DNA from: Methylococcaceae bacterium
Lineage (GTDB): Bacteria; Pseudomonadota; Gammaproteobacteria; Methylococcales; Methylomonadaceae
Direction of reading: 5' to 3'
NCBI GenBank assembly: GCA_005779525.1
Contig: SXIZ01000078.1
Coordinates: 1-22,222, forward strand
Length of the DNA: 22,222 nucleotides
Shown here: one piece after another, positions 14,922-22,222 of the stretch
Numbering within the stretch: position 1 is the first letter of the stretch
Layout: each line of letters opens with the position of its first letter
Position numbers and translations under genes: made by a program
The notes under the pieces: model-generated
What the model saw: the letters and a program-made list of their open reading frames with translations, nothing else
What the model was told of the DNA's origin: nothing
Databases searched by the model: none

Positions 14922-15764
14922 ATGAATGATCTCAGCATTAGCAATGAAGATTTTCAGAAATTTCGGGAGTTTTTTTACCGCAAGACGGGTATTCAATTCG
15001 AGCCTACTAAGCGTTATTTTGTGGATAAACGGTTGCTAGAACGTATCGAGGCGACGGGTAATACTAATTTTCGTAGTTATTTTACCCTCTTGCGCTTTCA
15101 AGCTTCGGGTGAAGAGTTACAGCAACTCACCAACATTATGACGGTGAATGAAACCTATTTTTTTCGGGAGGCATATCAATTTAAATGCTTAGTTGAGTCG
15201 ATCTTACCAAAAATAACTGCAAGTAAAACGGATACTAGCCCCATCCGCATTTGGGTGATCCCCTCTTCGTCCGGCGAAGAACCGTATTCCATTGCAATTT
15301 ATTTGTTGGAATATTGGGCGGGCATTAATCAATGGGATATCGAAATTATTTCCTCGGATATTGACACCAAAATTCTCGCACATGCGCGGCAAGGTCTGTA
15401 TTCTGCGCGCGCCTTGCAAGAATTACCGGAAAAATTCAAATTACGCTATTTTAAACGCATAGGTAATTCCTTTCAGATTGTGGATGATTTATTACAATCG
15501 GTGGAATTTACGCGGGTGAATTTATCAGAACGTGCCGACACCCGCGCTTATCGCAATTTCGACATTATTTTTTGTCGCAATTTATTGATTTATTTTGATG
15601 ATGTTTCACGCAAAAATGCAGCTGAAACTTTTTATGATGCCTTGAAGCCAGGCGGTTATATCTTTCTAGGACACTCTGAGTCAATGAGCCGTATTTCTTC
15701 CTTGTATAAAGTCTGTAAATTTCCTGAAGCGATTGTGTATCAAAAACCCAAGGAGCCCCTATGA
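14922..15764 (+). CDS. cheR: CheR receptor methyltransferase
   Basis: A 280-residue SAM-dependent methyltransferase. The N-terminal helical domain (FREFFYRKTGIQFEPTKRYFVDKRL ... NETYFFREAYQF) is followed by the catalytic domain with motif I as IRIWVIPSSSGEEPYSIA, the acidic SAM contact in IEIISSDIDTKIL, FDIIFCRNLLIYF and GGYIFLGHSE. It methylates glutamates on the operon's receptors. Motif I has SSSGEE where many CheR proteins have CSTGEE or ASTGEE, a mild change. No TPR extension is present. The stop overlaps the cheY start as ATGA, indicating coupling. Confidence 0.95.
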   Translation: MNDLSISNEDFQKFREFFYRKTGIQFEPTKRYFVDKRLLERIEATGNTNFRSYFTLLRFQASGEELQQLTNIMTVNETYFFREAYQFKCLVESILPKITASKTDTSPIRIWVIPSSSGEEPYSIAIYLLEYWAGINQWDIEIISSDIDTKILAHARQGLYSARALQELPEKFKLRYFKRIGNSFQIVDDLLQSVEFTRVNLSERADTRAYRNFDIIFCRNLLIYFDDVSRKNAAETFYDALKPGGYIFLGHSESMSRISSLYKVCKFPEAIVYQKPKEPL

Positions 15765-16132
15765 AACGCATATTAATAGTCGATGATGCGGCGACTGTGC
15801 GCATGTTTCATCGCAGCATTTTAGAAAACGCGGGGTTTGAAGTCGATGAAGCCATTAATGGCGTAGAAGCCTTAGAAAAAACGCTGCAAAATCCCTTTGA
15901 CCTGTATTTGGTTGATGTCAATATGCCGAAACTGGATGGCTATGGTTTTTTACGGCAATTACGCGAGTTACCCGTACCACAAGTGCCTGCCATCATGATT
16001 TCCACAGAAGCGGAAGCCAATGATGTGCAGCTGGCTTTTACTGCAGGTGCGAATGCGTATTTGATTAAACCCACCAAACCAGACCTGCTATTACAGCAAA
16101 TTCAGTTATTGCTGGGAGATGGATCAATATGA
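15761..16132 (+). CDS. cheY: CheY-like single-domain response regulator
   Basis: A 123-residue receiver with Asp8/Asp9, phospho-acceptor Asp52 (YLVDVNMPKLDG), Ser/Thr in MISTEAE and Lys in LIKPTKP. It has no output domain, so it acts through protein contact. It overlaps both cheR (ATGA at its start) and cheA (ATGA at its end), so its expression is tied to them. It may go to the flagellar switch, to another motor, or act as a phosphate sink for the second CheY. The sequence does not decide which. Confidence 0.93.
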   Translation: MKRILIVDDAATVRMFHRSILENAGFEVDEAINGVEALEKTLQNPFDLYLVDVNMPKLDGYGFLRQLRELPVPQVPAIMISTEAEANDVQLAFTAGANAYLIKPTKPDLLLQQIQLLLGDGSI

Positions 16133-18897
16133 ATCCATTACTGCAACAATTCCTCACCGAAGCCCGAGATTTTTTGCAAACCATCGGTGAAAAACTGTTA
16201 CAACTCGAAAAAGCGCCGACAGACGCAGCGTTAATCGCTGAGCTGTTTCGCGTTGTACATACCTTAAAAGGCAATAGCGGCTTATTTGAGTTCCCTGAAA
16301 TGACTCGGGTGCTGCATGCTGCCGAAGATTTAATGGATGCCGTGAGGAATAATAAACTCGCTTATTCACAGGAACTCGCTGATAGTCTGCTCGATGCCAT
16401 GGATTTTGTGGGCATGTTATGCGATGAAATCGAGGTTAATGGGGTCTTAGGCGGCAATTATGCCAATGAATCGACACGCTTAAGTGACAGCTTACGTAAA
16501 TTAAATGTCGCTGCCAAAGTACAGACTGAAGTCACGGCACCGCCCCCTGAGCATATTTCAACCCCTGAACCCCCTCGCCTTTGCCTCCCGACGGAGAGCT
16601 TAGCGCAACTGCAGCTACTCCCCGAAATTGAGCGCATGCAGGCCTATCGCTTAGGTATTCAAGGTGCCACGCTACATTGGATAGTCTATACCCCGCATCC
16701 AGAATGCTTTTTTCAAGGGGAGGATCCGTTTTTCCAAGCTCAGCAAACGCCCGAATTGCTCTGGGGGTCCGTCGTTGAACGCGAGCCCTGGCCTAAGTTG
16801 GCAGCACTGGATGCTTATCAGTGTAACCTTGATTTTTATATGCTCAGTGCAGCTTCTGAACTGAGCCTACAAGAGTATTTCCGCTATATGGCGGAGCACA
16901 CCCAAATTCAGTTGGTATCTCCGCAGTGGTTGATCGTGCCTACGGGAGATCTCAACGGCGGCCCGGTGTATGATGATTTTGTCAACGATGCCCTTGCCTT
17001 ACTGCAGGCAGGGGATCTGCAGCGTCTTTCGCGTATCGCAGAAACCATGCTGGAACTTTCCAGCCCAGATTTATGGCTAGCTTCGGCCTTAAGATGGTTA
17101 TTATTAATTTTAGAATTAGCACCTCAGCAAGTCGAGGTATTACAAGCGCTACTGGAATCCATCAGCACCTTGCAACCTATTGCTTGGGATAGTCTGCCCT
17201 CATGGCCCGTAGCGAATACTGTTGTCGCTGCTACGCCCGCAGCCAGCCCTCCTCCAGAGCAAAATGCTCCAGACGCCGACGTTCCAGATGCTACAGATGC
17301 TCCTATAAGCGCAACTGTGACCAAAGTCGAGTCGTCCAGACAACTGTTGTTGGAAACGATTGCCACGCAACAGGGTATTTTAACTTTACCCCTGGCAGAA
17401 TCGTGGTCTATCGGGCGCATGCAAGCTGCAGCAAACGCCTTAGGTGGTTGCCTACACGCCTTGGGAGCGCAAGAACACTTACCCACACTGGAGCGTGCCA
17501 GCGCACAGGCCCTAGCAGCAAAGGACACGGCGCCCCTCTTAGAATTTATTGCACAGTTCTTGCTGTCACAATCTCCGGTCGCCGTGGAGACGGCAACGTT
17601 TAGCAGTACACCGTCAACTCCAAGCAGTGCACCAGCTCCGCGCATCGACGAACCCGCTCCAGCTTTAGAACATGAACCTGAAGTCAAATTTAACCGTCGC
17701 TCGGAAGATAACCTCTTAGGCGCTAAAAGCCTCAAAGTGGATCAGGCGAAAATTGATCGGTTAATGAATCTGATTGGTGAAATGGTCGTTTCTAAAAACG
17801 CTCTGCCCTATTTAGCCGGACGCGCAGAAAGCGTGTATCAAGTGCGCGAACTGTCACGCGAAATCAAAGCGCAATATGCGGTCATTAACCGTATCGCCGA
17901 AGAAATGCAAGATGCGATCATGCAAGTGCGCATGATGCCAGTCTCCTTTGTGTTTCAGCGCTTTCCACGTTTAGTGCGCGACATTTCCCGGAGATTAGGC
18001 AAGGAAGTCAATCTCATACTTGAAGGTGAAGACACGGAAGCCGACAAAAATATCATTGAAGCTTTGGGTGACCCGCTGATACATATCATCAGAAATAGCT
18101 TGGATCACGGCTTTGAGCTACCCGAAATTCGACGTCAAGCAGGCAAGCCCGCAGTAGGTACCTTGAGCATACGTGCCATTCAGCAATCTGATCGGGTGAT
18201 TATCGAAATCCAAGATGATGGCAAAGGTATCGATCCTGAAGTGGTTAAACGTAAAGCCTATGCTAAAGGCTTGCTCGATGAAGTCGCCTTGGAGCGTATC
18301 AGTGATCAGGACGCCATGCATTTAATTTTTGCGCCCGGATTTTCGACCGCTGATGTGGTTTCTGACCTCTCTGGTCGCGGTGTGGGCATGGATGTCGTGC
18401 GCACTGCCATAGAAAATGTGAATGGCGTCATTACTTTAGACAGTACCCCCGGCAAAGGTACGCTACTTCAACTATCCTTACCCTTATCAATGGCGGTCAC
18501 CAATGTCATGTTGATTGAGTCGAATGGTTTGGTTTTTGGCGTGCCCATGGACAACGTCGTGGAAACCGTGCGTATTCCGCGTTCTAACATTCGTAGTATC
18601 AAACACGCCAAAGCCGCGGTATTACGCGGCAGTATCGTACCGTTAAAAGCACTTAATGCTTTACTGTGCATCGATGTTGCGCCCGTAGCGAATGCGGATG
18701 ATGAATTAGCGGTCTTAGTCGTACGCTTTGGCCATGAGTCCGTCGGTCTGTTGGTCGATAATTTCCGTGAAACCGTGGATATTATCCTTAAGCCGATGAA
18801 TGGTGTGTTATCTGAGTTATCGGTCTATTCCGGTTCAGCCCTGATGGGCGATGGTTCGGTATTGATGGTGCTTAACATCAAGGAATTATTACAATGA
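16129..18897 (+). CDS. cheA: CheA histidine kinase (large form)
   Basis: A 922-residue CheA. P1 HPt with phospho-acceptor His44 (HTLKGNSGLFEF). A P2-like region (about 170-270) carries the WIVYTPHPECFFQGEDPF pattern seen in long CheA proteins. A helical segment (about 275-345) follows, then a Pro/Ala-rich linker (~355-385), a further helical segment (~400-485) that could be a degenerate HPt, and another Pro-rich linker. P3 starts near 535 (LKVDQAKIDRLMNLIGEMV). The P4 kinase domain has HIIRNSLDHG (652-661), DDGKGID, APGFSTA and GRGVGMDVV. P5 (CheW-like) fills the C-terminus. It receives receptor signals and phosphorylates CheY and CheB. The mid-region is unusually large. Both ends overlap neighbours by ATGA. 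Confidence 0.95.
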   Translation: MNPLLQQFLTEARDFLQTIGEKLLQLEKAPTDAALIAELFRVVHTLKGNSGLFEFPEMTRVLHAAEDLMDAVRNNKLAYSQELADSLLDAMDFVGMLCDEIEVNGVLGGNYANESTRLSDSLRKLNVAAKVQTEVTAPPPEHISTPEPPRLCLPTESLAQLQLLPEIERMQAYRLGIQGATLHWIVYTPHPECFFQGEDPFFQAQQTPELLWGSVVEREPWPKLAALDAYQCNLDFYMLSAASELSLQEYFRYMAEHTQIQLVSPQWLIVPTGDLNGGPVYDDFVNDALALLQAGDLQRLSRIAETMLELSSPDLWLASALRWLLLILELAPQQVEVLQALLESISTLQPIAWDSLPSWPVANTVVAATPAASPPPEQNAPDADVPDATDAPISATVTKVESSRQLLLETIATQQGILTLPLAESWSIGRMQAAANALGGCLHALGAQEHLPTLERASAQALAAKDTAPLLEFIAQFLLSQSPVAVETATFSSTPSTPSSAPAPRIDEPAPALEHEPEVKFNRRSEDNLLGAKSLKVDQAKIDRLMNLIGEMVVSKNALPYLAGRAESVYQVRELSREIKAQYAVINRIAEEMQDAIMQVRMMPVSFVFQRFPRLVRDISRRLGKEVNLILEGEDTEADKNIIEALGDPLIHIIRNSLDHGFELPEIRRQAGKPAVGTLSIRAIQQSDRVIIEIQDDGKGIDPEVVKRKAYAKGLLDEVALERISDQDAMHLIFAPGFSTADVVSDLSGRGVGMDVVRTAIENVNGVITLDSTPGKGTLLQLSLPLSMAVTNVMLIESNGLVFGVPMDNVVETVRIPRSNIRSIKHAKAAVLRGSIVPLKALNALLCIDVAPVANADDELAVLVVRFGHESVGLLVDNFRETVDIILKPMNGVLSELSVYSGSALMGDGSVLMVLNIKELLQ

Positions 18898-19133
18898 GCT
18901 TAGAATTTAAAAAAAATCAGGTCGCGTTTAAAGATTCCATCAGTGTAGAAGATGCCGAAACCCTACTCGAATGGTTGCAAAAAAAAGCCAACGCCAAAGT
19001 GGATTTATCCGCATGTACACATCTACACGCTGCTAACTTGCAGGTTTTGATGGCCGCCCGCCCAAACATTAGCGCTTGGCCGGAAGATTCCCGATTTACC
19101 CGTTGGTTAAAGTCAGCATTAGGTCAAATTTAA
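18894..19133 (+). CDS. Small STAS-like protein
   Basis: A 79-residue protein with the layout of a short STAS domain: a first strand (VAFKDSISVEDAETLLEWLQ), a strand and loop VDLSACTHLHAANLQVLMAA at the place where STAS proteins bind nucleotide or carry the phosphorylatable Ser, and a terminal helix. The Asp-Leu-Ser of that loop resembles the DLS of anti-anti-sigma factors, but similarity is weak. It overlaps cheA by ATGA. It probably binds CheA or an array component, and a STAS role in the RR-phosphatase pathway is only a possibility. Confidence 0.7.
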   Translation: MSLEFKKNQVAFKDSISVEDAETLLEWLQKKANAKVDLSACTHLHAANLQVLMAARPNISAWPEDSRFTRWLKSALGQI

Positions 19134-19346
19134 CTATTAAATGCGCTCAATAGACCCGAAAACTCTAGCTGCCGCTTCGATCATGGAAGGACGAAATCGA
19201 CTTGCCTAGAATGCAACGCCTTAAGCCATGCCCTACGCATAAATTTTACTTGGAGTGTGACAGATTGCTTGCCTCGCCCACCCCAAAAAGGCCGCAACAC
19301 AGCCAAGTAAATCCATTTACAACACTTAATAATTCGGAGAGATATA
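19134..19346. other. Gap between the two chemosensory blocks
   Basis: About 210 bp without a recognisable gene. It separates the tightly overlapped first block from the cheY-receptor-parA block, so the second block may have its own promoter here. I could not identify a convincing one. GGAGA 6 bases before the cheY start is a good ribosome-binding site. Confidence 0.5.
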
Positions 19347-19721
19347 ATGTCCAAAACTATTTTAATTGTGGATGATTCGGCCACTATGATCATGAGCGTC
19401 AAATCCAATTTGGAAATGAACGGTTTTAAGGTGGAAACGGCAAACGATGGTCTGCAAGCTCTGAATAAGCTCAAAGCCGGAAGCAAACCGGATTTAATCA
19501 TTACCGATATCAATATGCCCAATATGGGTGGACTAGAGCTCATAAAATCAGTACGCGCTTTGCCGGGATTTCGTTTTACGCCCATTTTAACCCTCACCAC
19601 TGAAGGTCAGGCCGAGAAACGCGATGAAGGTAAAAAAGCCGGAGCCACCGGCTGGCTGGTGAAACCCATCAACGGCGTCGATTTGATTAAAATCATTAAA
19701 CAAGTGCTCCCGGGTGCCTAG
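19347..19721 (+). CDS. cheY: Second CheY-like response regulator
   Basis: A 124-residue receiver with Asp9/Asp10, phospho-acceptor Asp54 (IITDINMPNMGG), Thr in LTLTTEGQ and Lys in LVKPINGVD. It differs clearly from the 123-residue CheY at 15761 and is closer to the CheY-like regulators usually encoded beside MCP genes. It is followed after 8 bases by the membrane receptor gene. With two CheYs, one CheA can split its output or discard phosphate. Confidence 0.93.
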   Translation: MSKTILIVDDSATMIMSVKSNLEMNGFKVETANDGLQALNKLKAGSKPDLIITDINMPNMGGLELIKSVRALPGFRFTPILTLTTEGQAEKRDEGKKAGATGWLVKPINGVDLIKIIKQVLPGA

Positions 19722-19729
19722 AGGTCATA

Positions 19730-21109
19730 ATGAACTCCAAGTTTAATGTAAAGAGCAATTGCCAAAACTGTAAAAAATTCACGGATATTGCAGCTCCAGA
19801 ATTTCCTCATCCGGGGTTTGGGTTACGTATTTTGGGAGCTCTCCTCGGCGCATTGATGGTCAATATTAGCTTTGCATGGTTTGTTTCTCCGTGGTTACAC
19901 GATACCCTTATCCACCCCTTGCATTTAACTGAAGCCTCGGAAATAGCGCTTGAAACCTTACTGAATAATTGCTTTTTTTTACCGCTACTCTTACTGGTCG
20001 TCTGGCCATTTATACGGAGTGAAATTAACTTTGTTCGTGCAGAATTTAAGAACCGCAAATGTCGTATTTATTATAAAAGACTCAAAAATACGCTACTCAT
20101 TCAAGAAGTGCAGGATGTAGAACCCTATGTGAAATTAATGCAAGAACAATTAGCGGGGGCGCTAAAAGACACCGAAACCGGGGTGCTCGCCATCATCGAA
20201 CGCCTGAATGCTTTGCATGGGGTTTCTGCAAATCAAGTGGATCGCATTCAGGAATCCATGATCAATGGCATGTCCTTAATGGAAGTGATGCGTGACCAAT
20301 CTCACCATAATAATCAAGTCATTAATATCCTCAAAAATTACGTCACCGAACAGACAGATAATTTAGTCTTTAATCACAATCGCATCCAAGTGTTAGCGAC
20401 CCAAATGGAAGAACTTTCACCTTTAGTGGACAGTATTTCAGAAATTGCCAAACAAACAAATTTACTTGCCTTAAATGCTGCGATAGAGGCCGCAAGAGCA
20501 GGAGAGTCTGGACGTGGCTTTGCCGTGGTCGCCGATGAAGTACGCAAGCTTTCTTCCTTAACCTCACAAGCGGCAGAGAATATTGAACTTAAAATCAATC
20601 TCGCGACTAAAAGCGCCGAAGCAGAGCTGGCCGCCGCTAATTCTGCACTCGTGCAACAAAAAACCGAGTCTGAGCTGGAACGCATCATTGAGGAAATCAG
20701 CACCATGGAAAACCGCTTCAACGAAGGGAGTAATGTGTTATTTTCAGTAATCAATGCTGTGGATTCCGGTAATAAGGACATTATCACCCGCCTGTCTGAA
20801 ACCTTTGGTTTTCTGCAATACCAAGATGTGTTCAGACAACGGGTCGAACATGTGCAGCAAGCACTCGGTGAACTCAATCAGCATTTACAGCAAGTCAGCC
20901 TTGCCATGGAAAGCTCTATCGATGCTTTTATGGAGCAGAATAAGTGCCAAGCAACGCATGAACCATCAATTATCACGCCCTCGTTACAAGAACGCATGGC
21001 AGGACATAAGGATAACTATGTCATGCACAGCCAGCGCGAAACCCATGCGACAATCGATGGTAAAGCCCCCAGCAATGACGCTCATAGACCTAAAATTGAA
21101 CTTTTTTAA
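19730..21109 (+). CDS. Membrane-bound methyl-accepting chemotaxis protein
   Basis: A 459-residue MCP with two membrane segments near its N-terminus (about 31-53 and 78-95) and only about 25 periplasmic residues between them, too few for a ligand domain. Ahead of TM1 is a CxxC pair (Cys11, Cys14) followed by KKF. The cytoplasmic part has a long helix and the tip QTNLLALNAAIEAARAG at 242-258, then RGFAVVADEVRKLS. A C-terminal segment (FLQYQDVFRQRVEHVQQAL) is like that of receptors studied alongside ParA-type ATPases. There is no HAMP domain. AGAGG lies just before the ATG; the next gene is parA. Confidence 0.92.
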   Translation: MNSKFNVKSNCQNCKKFTDIAAPEFPHPGFGLRILGALLGALMVNISFAWFVSPWLHDTLIHPLHLTEASEIALETLLNNCFFLPLLLLVVWPFIRSEINFVRAEFKNRKCRIYYKRLKNTLLIQEVQDVEPYVKLMQEQLAGALKDTETGVLAIIERLNALHGVSANQVDRIQESMINGMSLMEVMRDQSHHNNQVINILKNYVTEQTDNLVFNHNRIQVLATQMEELSPLVDSISEIAKQTNLLALNAAIEAARAGESGRGFAVVADEVRKLSSLTSQAAENIELKINLATKSAEAELAAANSALVQQKTESELERIIEEISTMENRFNEGSNVLFSVINAVDSGNKDIITRLSETFGFLQYQDVFRQRVEHVQQALGELNQHLQQVSLAMESSIDAFMEQNKCQATHEPSIITPSLQERMAGHKDNYVMHSQRETHATIDGKAPSNDAHRPKIELF

Positions 21110-21115
21110 CTACTT

Positions 21116-21880
21116 ATGACGCATATTTTAGTCGTTACGAATCGTAAAGGGGGGTCGGGTAAGACGTCCACCGCCGTCAATCTAGCTGCTGAACTTGCAC
21201 AACGCGGACGGCGGGTGTTACTGATCGATCTGGATACTCAAAGCCATTGCGCGTTGGGACTGGGCATCAAACTCAGCAAAGAATCCTCCACCGTACATGG
21301 TTTTTTTGCGGGTAAACATCCACTGCGTCCTGCGATCCAGACTACACAATGGGAGAATCTACATTTAATCCCTGCCGATCCCCTATTCGAACATGGATCT
21401 GGCTGTAGTGATGAATTTTTCTTGCGCACCGCATTAGCGAATGAAGGGATTTTAAACGACTACGATACCCTGATTTTAGACACGCCGCCCTCCTTAGATA
21501 TCTTGTTGTTAAATGCGCTGTACTCCGCGGATCGGGTATTAGTTCCGTTTTTACCGCATTTTTTAGCAGGTGAAGGCGTGAAACAATTAGCGCGGGTGTT
21601 ATTTCGGGTAGGTAGCAATCGCGCCAATGAGGGCGTCAGGGTGTTAATTGCTTATGTTCCCGTCATGATAGACACGCGCATTGGACAACATAAAAAAGTC
21701 ACCGGAGGCATAGCCAATCAATTCGGCGCTTTACGCATGTTGCCAGGAATTCGCACCGATATTCGGGTTGCCGAGGCCTTTGGTGCCGGACAACCGATAC
21801 GCTACTACGCCCCCAAAAGCCGCGCGGCACAGGACTATCTAAATCTGACCAGTGCGCTGAGTCTGCAATTAGAAATTTAG
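21116..21880 (+). CDS. ParA-family ATPase of the chemosensory cluster
   Basis: A 254-residue ParA/MinD-type ATPase: deviant Walker A KGGSGKT with signature Lys11 and Lys16, Asp38/Asp40 in LIDLDTQ, and Walker B LILDTPPSL. It lacks the N-terminal helix-turn-helix of plasmid ParA proteins and no parB follows, so it is probably not a plasmid partition system. It lies directly after an MCP gene in a chemosensory cluster with a soluble receptor. PpfA of Rhodobacter segregates cytoplasmic arrays and ParC of Vibrio places polar arrays, so the same job is likely here. The six-base gap to the MCP has no good ribosome-binding site, suggesting coupling. Confidence 0.9.
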   Translation: MTHILVVTNRKGGSGKTSTAVNLAAELAQRGRRVLLIDLDTQSHCALGLGIKLSKESSTVHGFFAGKHPLRPAIQTTQWENLHLIPADPLFEHGSGCSDEFFLRTALANEGILNDYDTLILDTPPSLDILLLNALYSADRVLVPFLPHFLAGEGVKQLARVLFRVGSNRANEGVRVLIAYVPVMIDTRIGQHKKVTGGIANQFGALRMLPGIRTDIRVAEAFGAGQPIRYYAPKSRAAQDYLNLTSALSLQLEI

Positions 21881-21951
21881 CTGTGCGTTGAATTACCTTT
21901 GCGATTTAGTGCACTAATACTCAGCCAATGTTAATTTATCGGTGATGGCGA

Positions 21952-22055
21952 AATACTTTCTTTTGCTCCGCCTCGGCAACTGCTCCTGGCGTTGCTCTGC
22001 ATCTGTCCCCAGACCACCCGTGTGGTGGCATCCGTGAAGTCGAAAAGAAAGTATT
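21952..22055. repeat. Short palindromic dispersed repeat, copy 2 (inverted)
   Basis: 104 bp bounded by the same perfect 13-bp ends (AATACTTTCTTTT at 21952-21964, AAAAGAAAGTATT at 22043-22055) as copy 1 at 311-392, in the opposite orientation. It is about 22 bp longer because of an internal insert that itself contains an ACCAC/GTGGT hairpin. The half with the GAGCAACGCC-type sequence is nearly identical in the two copies. Confidence 0.75.
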
Positions 22056-22062
22056 CACAGAC

Positions 22063-22083
22063 AAATCTGTCAGGAACAGATTT
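22063..22083 (+). terminator. Possible hairpin beyond the parA gene
   Basis: AAATCTGT (22063-22070) and ACAGATTT (22076-22083) are perfect 8-bp arms around a 5-base loop. The 3' arm ends in TTT. It lies about 180 bases after the parA stop, so it is a candidate for the transcription end of the cluster, but could equally belong to the repeat. Confidence 0.35.
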
Positions 22084-22222
22084 GGATGCGCTAGCACACG
22101 AAGACCGAAACCATAATTATAACCTAAAATAAATCAATGTCTTATATCCTGACACTCATTGATATTGAGTATCACAAAGCCTGACAAATCGGGAGTGTGC
22201 ATTTCGTAATGGCACATTTTAC

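Larger units (their letters stand above)
21881..22222. other. Gene-free right edge with repeat copy 2
   Basis: No gene recognised. The stretch holds a partly conserved copy (21916-21942) of the 27-bp box found at 140-166 and 447-473 (about 21 of 27 positions match), the palindromic repeat at 21952-22055, and an AAATCTGT/ACAGATTT hairpin at 22063-22083 that might end transcription leaving parA. The rest is AT-rich. Confidence 0.55.

Noticed and set aside
15250..15300. CheR motif I change (SSSGEE) as loss of activity
   Set aside because: The Gly-Glu-Glu and surrounding residues are intact and the variation lies within the family's range.
19230..19275. Possible sigma-28 or sigma-54 promoter before the second cheY
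   Set aside because: TAAATTTT fits a sigma-28 -35, but the -10 position matches only about half the consensus. The GG and GC of a sigma-54 reading are 13 bases apart instead of 10.
21080..21109. C-terminal CheR/CheB docking pentapeptide on the membrane receptor
   Set aside because: The end is PKIELF, which does not fit the aromatic-x-x-aromatic NWETF-type motif well enough.
21116..21880. ParA as sign of an integrated plasmid or chromosome partition locus
   Set aside because: No parB, no parS-like iterons, no replication gene, and the gene is packed behind an MCP gene.
1..22222. CRISPR arrays, tRNA or rRNA genes, insertion sequences with transposase
   Set aside because: None was seen by eye: no regularly spaced repeats, no cloverleaf with a CCA end, no transposase-like protein.

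Overview
The window looks like chromosomal DNA of a flagellated, metabolically flexible gammaproteobacterium of moderate GC content. This rests on FlgP- and FlgT-type flagellar lipoproteins (known from polar-flagellate Gammaproteobacteria), a GcvR-like ACT protein, a stand-alone PncC/CinA-C amidase and an FNR/Anr regulator that keeps all four cluster cysteines. I cannot name genus or species.

Layout. (1) 1-1519: the 3' end of a second cutA copy (plus strand) faces a complete cutA (minus strand) across a ~290-bp spacer that holds a short palindromic repeat; gcvR is divergent from the complete cutA. (2) 1531-4199, minus strand: a tight cluster flgP-like lipoprotein > small Tyr-rich lipoprotein > flgT-like > pncC, with a sigma-28-like promoter candidate in front. 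(3) 4524-9009: regulators. These are a response regulator fused to a PP2C/SpoIIE phosphatase, an FNR-type regulator, a 39-residue lipoprotein behind a class-II-type FNR promoter, a PAS/HisKA_3 sensor kinase, and a NarL-type response regulator convergent with the kinase. (4) 8995-9696: a long AT-rich gene-free region with several inverted repeats. (5) 9697-19133, plus strand: one complete chemosensory operon, namely a soluble receptor with two signalling tips, a triple-CheW protein, CheB, a HEAT-repeat protein, CheR, CheY, a large CheA and a small STAS-like protein. Several junctions are ATGA overlaps. (6) 19347-21880: a second block of CheY, a membrane-bound receptor and a ParA-family ATPase. 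(7) 21881-22222: gene-free, with a second, inverted copy of the repeat near the left edge.

How it fits together. The receptor, triple CheW and CheA supply an array core; CheR and CheB supply adaptation; the two CheY proteins supply output. The ParA ATPase is a candidate for positioning or segregating the array, as PpfA and ParC do in other bacteria. The combination of a receptor with signalling tips spaced exactly 300 residues apart, a scaffold of three CheW domains, and HEAT, STAS and ParA accessories is the best candidate here for an incompletely described system. A second point of interest is the FNR regulator with a perfect FNR box and a well-placed -10 in front of a small lipoprotein gene.
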